The notes under the pieces were generated by a model. The model made no database searches. It worked only from the letters and a program-made list of their open reading frames with translations, and was not told where the DNA came from. Shown one piece after another: positions 58,884 to 64,000 of a stretch of DNA of 64,000 bases; position 1 is the first letter of the stretch, and the number at the start of each line of letters is the position of its first letter. A program made the position numbers and the translations under genes. The stretch is from Pedobacter caeni (GTDB taxonomy: Bacteria > Bacteroidota > Bacteroidia > Sphingobacteriales > Sphingobacteriaceae): the NCBI RefSeq assembly GCF_900129215.1, contig NZ_FQUQ01000003.1, positions 514,101 through 578,100 on the forward strand. Direction: 5' to 3'.

Positions 58884-59429
58884 ATGAGACACGGTAAAAA
58901 AGTAAACCACTTAGGAAGAACAGATTCACATCGTAAGGCGATGTTGGCTAACATGGCTTCATCGTTAATTAAACACAAAAGAATTTCAACTACTTTAGCT
59001 AAAGCAAAAGCTTTACGTATGTATGTTGAGCCTCTTTTGACAAAATCTAAAACTGATACTACTCACTCTCGTCGTATCGTTTTCGGTTACTTACAAGATA
59101 AAGAAACTGTTACTGAATTGTTCCGTGATGTTGCAGCTAAAATTGCTAACCGTCCGGGTGGTTACACAAGGATCATTAAATTAAACAACCGTCTTGGTGA
59201 TAACGCGGAGATGGCTTTAATTGAATTGGTTGATTACAATGAAGTTTACGGTAAAGAAGCTGAATCTGCTGAGAAGAAAACTACACGTCGTGGTAGAACC
59301 AAAGCTAAAAAAGCTGATGCACCTAAAGCCGAGAAAGCTGAAGTTGTTGCAGAAGAAGCTCCGGCTACTGAAGAAGCAGCACCAGAAGCACCTGCAGCTG
59401 AAGCTAAATCTGAAGATAAAGGCGAATAA
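58884..59429 (+). CDS. rplQ: 50S ribosomal protein L17 (bL17) with acidic/Ala-rich C-terminal tail
   Basis: 181 residues versus ~120-127 usual. The core MRHGKKVNHLGRTDSHRKAMLANMASSLIKHKRISTTLAKAKALR and NRPGGYTRIIKLNNRLGDNAEMALIELV is bL17. From ~residue 125 a tail of Lys/Arg (KKTTRRGRTKAKKADAPK) then Ala/Glu/Pro (EEAPATEEAAPEAPAAEAK) extends it. Last gene of the cluster; a strong terminator follows. Confidence 0.97.
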   Translation: MRHGKKVNHLGRTDSHRKAMLANMASSLIKHKRISTTLAKAKALRMYVEPLLTKSKTDTTHSRRIVFGYLQDKETVTELFRDVAAKIANRPGGYTRIIKLNNRLGDNAEMALIELVDYNEVYGKEAESAEKKTTRRGRTKAKKADAPKAEKAEVVAEEAPATEEAAPEAPAAEAKSEDKGE

Positions 59430-59452
59430 TTTATTCCCTCATCAACATAAGG

Positions 59453-59482
59453 AAACCCTGTCCGATTCGGACAGGGTTTTTT
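59453..59482 (+). terminator. Terminator closing the ribosomal cluster
   Basis: Twelve-base perfect arms (59453-59464 and 59468-59479, CCCTGTCCG core) around ATT, then T residues. It lies 23 bases after the rplQ stop. Confidence 0.93.
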
Positions 59483-59521
59483 GTTTTTTATGGTTTTTCG
59501 GAGGGTAGAGGGAGGAGGTTT

Positions 59522-60073
59522 TTATAAGCCCATTTCCAATTGCGTTATTGAAGGTTGAGCATAATACTCACTATGCAGGTTCCAGCGTTTTCCATCATGC
59601 TTTAACAGCGTGAAATGATCCGCCAGAAACTCTTCTCTGAATCTCCTGTTTTGATATTGTTCCATGATTTGTGGGTAGGCTTCTTTAGCATCCCGGTAGG
59701 CGATCGTGAGGTGCGGATTGAATGGGTTTTTGGAACCTTCAACATATGGCTTCATTCCAGCCTTCAGGTTCTTATAAAGTGCCGAGATACCTGTATTTTT
59801 TAAGGCCCTGATAAAAACAGTATGTTCCGGGAAGCCATCAAAATCTTCCAGCTTCTGAATGAAGGGCTCAAAATGGCAAAGGGATTTCAGCTTTTGGATG
59901 AGCTGTTGTTCATTGGCCGGTCTGAGTTTAAAAGGAGGTACAAGCGTGAGGTGTACCGGAGGCTTCAATGCACTGAACACCCCATGGTCAAGAGAAACTT
60001 CTTTCCTGATCTCATCAATCCTTTCGCTTAATCCGGCTGGCGGAAGGATGGCTATAAAGTATAAATCTTCCAT
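59522..60073 (-). CDS. 2'-5' RNA ligase-family (2H phosphoesterase) protein
   Basis: 183 residues. The two His-x-Thr motifs of the 2H fold are present: HLT in PPVHLTLVPPF and HLT in NPHLTIAYRD, about 75 residues apart. Family members are RNA ligases or cyclic phosphodiesterases (ThpR, CPDase). It is divergent from the methyltransferase gene with palindromes in between. Substrate unknown. Confidence 0.85.
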   Translation of the reverse strand: MEDLYFIAILPPAGLSERIDEIRKEVSLDHGVFSALKPPVHLTLVPPFKLRPANEQQLIQKLKSLCHFEPFIQKLEDFDGFPEHTVFIRALKNTGISALYKNLKAGMKPYVEGSKNPFNPHLTIAYRDAKEAYPQIMEQYQNRRFREEFLADHFTLLKHDGKRWNLHSEYYAQPSITQLEMGL

Positions 60074-60082
60074 ATTGCTAAT

Positions 60083-60101
60083 TTACTAAAAATATTAGTA
60101 A
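60083..60101. promoter_or_regulatory. Operator-like palindrome near the 2H gene start
   Basis: TTACTAA (60083-60089) and TTAGTAA (60095-60101) with a five-base centre form a perfect 7-base-arm repeat, ten bases before the minus-strand start codon at 60073. Confidence 0.45.
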
Positions 60102-60159
60102 TTACAAGGCCTGTTTATTTTCTGTCTGAACCAGGCGCTTAAATTTCCTTTTCAAAAGG

Positions 60160-60176
60160 TTACCTTTGCAAGGTAA
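60160..60176 (+). promoter_or_regulatory. Promoter of the methyltransferase gene overlapping an inverted repeat
   Basis: TTACCTT (60160-60166) and AAGGTAA (60170-60176) around TGC; the -7 box TACCTTTG (60161-60168) lies within it. The start codon is at 60186, so the leader is only about ten bases. Confidence 0.55.
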
Positions 60177-60185
60177 TCCAATTTC

Positions 60186-61403
60186 ATGTCCAATCAACTC
60201 CATTTACAGCAGTTCCAGCAGCAGATTGCTGAAAGTATTTCATCGAATACCTTTCTAAAGATTTCCCTTGGTAATTATCAGGGAAATGAAAAGGAGCTAA
60301 AAAATGTTTATGCCCGCAGGGTAAAGATCAAAAGAACAGATATGCTTTCTTTTACTTACCGTCACAAAACAAGGGACATCATCAAGAACTTTCCTATTCC
60401 TGAAGGCATCAGTCTGATCGGTCATTTCATCAGCAATGATTTCAAAGTTTGCACCCTGTTTACCACTTTAAAAGAAGTGATCTTAGAACATGGTAAGAAG
60501 CAGCTTATCTCTGTGAGGGAAAACCTGGTGAAGACTGCTGTCCAGCCAACACTGACTCATAATAAGGAAAAGAAACGCATCATTCAGCCTACAGGAAAGA
60601 CTTATCTGCAAGAGTTGAAGATCAGTGATGCCGAAGGTAATGTCTTTAAAAATGCCCAGGATAAATACCGTCAGATCAATCAGTATGTAGAGATCCTGAG
60701 TTCACTGATTAAAGAATTACCTGCCGGTAAAATCAACAATGTGGTCGATATGGGCTCAGGAAAAGGCTACCTTACCTTTGCTTTATATGACTACCTGCAC
60801 AATGTATTGAAACTGGATACCAAAGTAACAGGGGTGGAGTTTCGCGAAGACCTGGTTACCTTATGTAATGGGATTGCCGGAAACTCCGGATTTGATCAGC
60901 TTAACTTTGTTCCCGGAACGATTGAAAATTATGCTGTGGATTCCATTGATTTACTGATTGCCTTACATGCCTGCGATACGGCTACCGATGATGCAATCTA
61001 TAAAGGAATCAAGGCGAATGCCGGACTGATTGTGGTGGCGCCCTGCTGCCATAAACAGATCAGAAGAGAGATGGAAAAGAACAAAGCCAAAAACGAACTT
61101 TCCTTTTTAACAAAATACGGGATCTTTATGGAGCGTCAGGCAGAAATGGTGACGGACGGAATAAGAGCTTTGGTACTGGAATATTTCGGTTATAAAACCA
61201 AGGTCTTTGAATTCATTTCAGATGCACATACCCCTAAAAATGTATTGGTAGTAGGGATTAAAACCTCTGGCACAGATGCTACTGCCAAAGGTCAGGAGGC
61301 CAGAAAAGCGGAGATCAGACAAAAGATCGCAGAATCGAAGGCTTATTTCGGAATTGGCTACCATCATTTAGAACGACTTTTAGGTCTGGATAAACAAGTT
61401 TAA
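60186..61403 (+). CDS. SAM-dependent methyltransferase (RNA methyltransferase-like)
   Basis: 405 residues. The first ~150 residues are a separate domain (NVYARRVKIKRTDMLSFTYRHKTRDIIKNFP). The Rossmann part has motif I VVDMGSGKGYLTFALYDYL, VTGVEFREDLVTLCNGIA and ALHACDTATDDAIYKGI, then APCCHKQIRREM. This matches the Methyltransf_32 family, with the ALHACD...CCH pattern resembling GCD14/METTL25-like proteins. Substrate unknown. It has a possible autogenous or regulated promoter with a palindrome over the -7 box. Confidence 0.87.
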   Translation: MSNQLHLQQFQQQIAESISSNTFLKISLGNYQGNEKELKNVYARRVKIKRTDMLSFTYRHKTRDIIKNFPIPEGISLIGHFISNDFKVCTLFTTLKEVILEHGKKQLISVRENLVKTAVQPTLTHNKEKKRIIQPTGKTYLQELKISDAEGNVFKNAQDKYRQINQYVEILSSLIKELPAGKINNVVDMGSGKGYLTFALYDYLHNVLKLDTKVTGVEFREDLVTLCNGIAGNSGFDQLNFVPGTIENYAVDSIDLLIALHACDTATDDAIYKGIKANAGLIVVAPCCHKQIRREMEKNKAKNELSFLTKYGIFMERQAEMVTDGIRALVLEYFGYKTKVFEFISDAHTPKNVLVVGIKTSGTDATAKGQEARKAEIRQKIAESKAYFGIGYHHLERLLGLDKQV

Positions 61404-61486
61404 GTAAAATTCTGTCATCCTGTCACACTTTTGTAACAGCTTTCGGACATAAAATTCTTTAATGATTAGATATCCCGAAGATTTTC

Positions 61487-61505
61487 TGCCAAAATCCGAT
61501 TGGCA
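61487..61505 (+). promoter_or_regulatory. Small inverted repeat upstream of dnaK
   Basis: TGCCAA and TTGGCA with a seven-base centre, 61 bases before the dnaK start. It is not a CIRCE (TTAGCACTC) element, so no HrcA site is evident. Confidence 0.4.
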
Positions 61506-61565
61506 CATTGCTTGTTAAACAGATGTAAATAAAAAGATTTCATAACATAAACAGAGATAAATAGC

Positions 61566-63479
61566 ATGTCAAAAATTATTGGTATAGACTTAGGAACAAC
61601 AAACTCTTGCGTAGCCGTAATGGAAGGTAACGAACCTGTAGTTATAGCCAACAGTGAGGGTAAACGTACTACGCCATCCATTGTTGCTTTTGCAGAAAAT
61701 GGAGAACGCAAAGTAGGTGAGCCGGCAAAACGCCAGGCGATTACTAACCCAACAAAAACAATTTCTTCGATCAAACGCTTTATGGGCAGCAGCTTTGCTG
61801 AGGTAACTAAAGAAGCTGGTCGTGTACCTTATAAAGTAGTTAAAGGCGACAACAATACACCACGTGTAGAAATTGACGACCGTAAATATACTCCACAAGA
61901 GCTTTCTGCAATGATCTTGCAGAAAATGAAAAAAACAGCTGAAGACTTTTTGGGTCATGAGGTAACTGAAGCAGTTATTACTGTTCCTGCTTACTTTAAT
62001 GATGCACAACGTCAGGCAACTAAAGAAGCTGGTGAAATCGCTGGTTTAACAGTGAAACGTATCATCAACGAGCCAACTGCAGCTGCTTTAGCTTACGGTT
62101 TGGATAAAGCACATAAAGACATGAAAATTGTTGTGTTTGACTGTGGTGGTGGTACTCATGACGTTTCTGTATTAGAATTAGGTGATGGTGTATTTGAAGT
62201 AAAATCTACTGATGGTGATACACACTTAGGTGGTGATGACTTTGACCATATCATTATCGAATGGTTAGCAGGTGAATTCAAAATTGAATATGGCATGGAC
62301 CTTCACCAGGATCCAATGGCATTACAACGTTTGAAAGAAGCTGCTGAGAAAGCTAAAATTGAGCTTTCAAGCACTACTTCTACAGAGATCAACCTTCCTT
62401 ACATCACTGCTGATGCAACAGGTCCTAAACACTTGGTTAGAACTTTAAGCCGTGCTAAATTTGAGCAATTGGCAGCTGATCTGATCAAACGTACAATTGA
62501 TCCTTGTAAATCAGCATTGAAAAATGCAGGTTTAAAAACATCTGATATCGATGAAATCATCTTAGTTGGTGGTTCTACACGTATCCCTGCAATTCAGGAT
62601 GCGGTTAAAGCTTTCTTCGGTAAAGAGCCTTCTAAAGGTGTGAACCCTGATGAGGTGGTAGCAATCGGTGCTGCAATTCAAGGTGGTGTATTAACAGGTG
62701 AAGTTAAAGATGTATTGTTATTAGATGTTACCCCTCTTTCATTAGGTATTGAGACTATGGGTGGTGTAATGACTAAATTAATTGAAGCAAACACGACTAT
62801 CCCTTCTAAAAAAGCAGAAACTTTCTCTACAGCAGCGGATAACCAGCCTTCAGTAGAAATCCATATCCTACAGGGAGAGCGTCCTATGGCAGCTCAAAAC
62901 CGTACGATTGGTCGTTTCATCCTAGATGGTATTCCACCGGCTCCACGTGGAGTGCCTCAGGTAGAAGTAGCATTTGATATTGATGCAAACGGTATCTTAC
63001 ATGTAAGTGCTAAAGATAAAGCTACTGGTAAAGAGCAAAAAATCCGTATTGAAGCTTCTTCTGGCTTAACTGACGAAGAGATCAAAAGGATGAAAGAAGA
63101 AGCAGAGCAAAATGCTGATGCTGATAAAGCAGCTAAAGAAGAAGCTGAAAAAATCAACAGCGCTGATGCTTTAATCTTCTCTACTGAGAAACAATTGAAA
63201 GAATTTGGTGAGAAAATCTCTGCAGATAAAAAAGCGCCTATCGAAGAAGGTTTGAAAAAACTGAAAGATGCGCATGCTGCAAGAAACTTTGCTGATATCG
63301 ATGCTGCTCAGGAAGAATTACAGAATGCATGGAATGCAGCTTCTGAAGAGATGTACAAAGCAGGACAAGATGGTGCACAACCAGAAGGCGCTGCCGGAGC
63401 TCAACAAGAAGGTCAGCCTGCAGGTGGTGACGATGTTACCGATGTAGATTTTGAAGAAGTAAAAGACGATAAAAAATAG
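61566..63479 (+). CDS. dnaK: Molecular chaperone DnaK (Hsp70)
   Basis: 637 residues. MSKIIGIDLGTTNSCVAVMEG, VPAYFNDAQRQATKEAGEIAGL, VFDCGGGTHDVSVLELGDGVFEVKSTDGDTHLGGDDFD (with His where many have Phe) and VGGSTRIPAIQ form the nucleotide-binding domain; the substrate-binding domain has LSLGIETMGGVMT and the acidic lid ends EEVKDDKK. It folds and refolds proteins with DnaJ and GrpE, neither of which is in the window. A terminator follows the stop. Confidence 0.98.
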   Translation: MSKIIGIDLGTTNSCVAVMEGNEPVVIANSEGKRTTPSIVAFAENGERKVGEPAKRQAITNPTKTISSIKRFMGSSFAEVTKEAGRVPYKVVKGDNNTPRVEIDDRKYTPQELSAMILQKMKKTAEDFLGHEVTEAVITVPAYFNDAQRQATKEAGEIAGLTVKRIINEPTAAALAYGLDKAHKDMKIVVFDCGGGTHDVSVLELGDGVFEVKSTDGDTHLGGDDFDHIIIEWLAGEFKIEYGMDLHQDPMALQRLKEAAEKAKIELSSTTSTEINLPYITADATGPKHLVRTLSRAKFEQLAADLIKRTIDPCKSALKNAGLKTSDIDEIILVGGSTRIPAIQDAVKAFFGKEPSKGVNPDEVVAIGAAIQGGVLTGEVKDVLLLDVTPLSLGIETMGGVMTKLIEANTTIPSKKAETFSTAADNQPSVEIHILQGERPMAAQNRTIGRFILDGIPPAPRGVPQVEVAFDIDANGILHVSAKDKATGKEQKIRIEASSGLTDEEIKRMKEEAEQNADADKAAKEEAEKINSADALIFSTEKQLKEFGEKISADKKAPIEEGLKKLKDAHAARNFADIDAAQEELQNAWNAASEEMYKAGQDGAQPEGAAGAQQEGQPAGGDDVTDVDFEEVKDDKK

Positions 63480-63495
63480 TCGTTCATACGATCAT

Positions 63496-63532
63496 AAAAA
63501 AGGGTGTGCTGTTTGTTCAGCGCACCCTTTTT
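63496..63532 (+). terminator. Terminator after dnaK
   Basis: AAAAAGGGTGTGCTG pairs with CAGCGCACCCTTTTT (one T-G pair) around a six-base loop, then T residues. It lies 17 bases after the dnaK stop. Confidence 0.9.
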
Positions 63533-63575
63533 GTTTGGCATCCTTTTTTTAGGATAATGATCAGACTCATTAAAT

Positions 63576-63612
63576 AAAAAGAGGGGATTCACTTAGTGAA
63601 TCTCCTCTTTTT
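63576..63612. terminator. Terminator serving the minus-strand nucleotidyltransferase
   Basis: AAAAAGAGGGGATTCAC pairs with GTGAATCTCCTCTTTTT around TTA with one G-T pair. A-run and T-run flank it, so it could act both ways; it lies just after the minus-strand stop codon. Confidence 0.85.
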
Positions 63613-63630
63613 GTTAAGCTTGTTTTGAGA

Positions 63631-64000
63631 TTAGTTCCAAAGGTTATCAGGATAAGCACCGTCTTTGATCAATTGATCAATGCTGGCTTTAACGATTGGT
63701 TTATCTTCTTTATAAGTTACTCCGAACCACTTGCTGTCCGTAGGGACTACTTTGAAATCTGCTTTTCTTGATTTTACCAGGTATTCTGCTACCAATGGAA
63801 TGAAAAACTCTGCTTTAGGGTTTTCTTTGTTCTGTACAGCAAAATCTCTGAACAGCTCTTCTGTGATCTGGAAAACTGCTGGCGTAAAACCCCAGAAATT
63901 CATCGATACGCGCGTATCTTGTGTCAATGGGTATTGTTTGTCGTCCTCTTCGAAAACAATCGCGTCACCGTTTCTAAGAACCTTTGTGCGCTCATTGATA
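63631..64000 (-). CDS. Sugar-phosphate nucleotidyltransferase, C-terminal part (truncated by window edge)
   Basis: The frame is open from the window edge (reading INERTKVLRNGDAIVFEEDDK, then PLTQDTRVSMNFWGFTPAVF) to the stop at 63631, about 122 residues of a longer protein. TRVSMNFWGFTPAVFQ and the long helical tail VPTDSKWFGVTYKEDKPIVKASIDQLI resemble the C-terminal part of NDP-sugar pyrophosphorylase-like NTP transferases. The catalytic N-terminus lies outside the window, so substrate cannot be judged. Confidence 0.72.
   Translation of the reverse strand, partial: INERTKVLRNGDAIVFEEDDKQYPLTQDTRVSMNFWGFTPAVFQITEELFRDFAVQNKENPKAEFFIPLVAEYLVKSRKADFKVVPTDSKWFGVTYKEDKPIVKASIDQLIKDGAYPDNLWN

Noticed and set aside
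61404..61565. CIRCE/HrcA element before dnaK
   Set aside because: Looked for TTAGCACTC-N9-GAGTGCTAA; only an unrelated TGCCAA/TTGGCA repeat is present.

Overview
The window is a chromosomal segment from a member of the Bacteroidota, most likely Pedobacter or a close relative in the Sphingobacteriaceae. Evidence for this: a SusC/SusD-type outer-membrane uptake locus, repeated -7 promoter boxes of the TAnnTTTG form, few Shine-Dalgarno sequences, a DUF2723 membrane glycosyltransferase-like protein, a DUF2027 protein, and the layout of the ribosomal-protein cluster. The genus is an inference from protein style, not from a search.

Layout. 1-12617 is the 3' part of an alpha-glucan (starch/maltodextrin) utilisation locus: the end of a SusC porin, SusD, two unusual secreted proteins, a SusE-like binding lipoprotein, a secreted GH13 amylase, beta-phosphoglucomutase, a GH65 maltose phosphorylase, a second GH13 enzyme and an MFS sugar transporter. 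Together these suggest capture and cleavage of glucan at the surface and in the periplasm, MFS import of maltose, then phosphorolysis to glucose and beta-glucose-1-phosphate, which is converted to glucose-6-phosphate. 12764-19697 holds an S10-like peptidase, accA, a serine hydrolase and a 1009-residue membrane protein. 19698-21868 is an AT-rich island with a second serine hydrolase downstream of a fossil BlaI repressor gene whose operator/promoter is intact. 21869-24230 is tRNA-Gln, prs, rplY and pth. 24220-30191 is a minus-strand signalling cluster: hybrid kinase, CheR and a second hybrid kinase. 30387-38311 has assorted genes (ArsC-like, carboxypeptidase-regulatory-domain protein, M1 peptidase, MscS channel, sorbosone-type dehydrogenase, DUF2027, VF530, PagL-like).

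38312-38830 is a 519-base non-coding stretch built largely of 11-bp repeat units. It sits directly upstream of the large translation cluster at 38831-59429 (rpsL, rpsG, fusA, rpsJ, then S10/spc/alpha genes to rplQ, including secY, map, infA, rpoA). This cluster is split once, between rpsJ and rplC, by a terminator and three non-ribosomal genes. Several of its internal gaps hold hairpins or promoters, which are candidates for ribosomal-protein regulation in this phylum. 59522-64000 has a 2'-5' RNA ligase-like protein, a methyltransferase, dnaK and the 3' end of a sugar-phosphate nucleotidyltransferase.

The most noteworthy signals are the 11-bp repeat region, the BlaI fossil with its preserved operators, five genes whose -7 box almost touches the start codon (candidate leaderless mRNAs), and the interrupted ribosomal cluster with its structured gaps. 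All calls come from reading the sequence; no database search was run.
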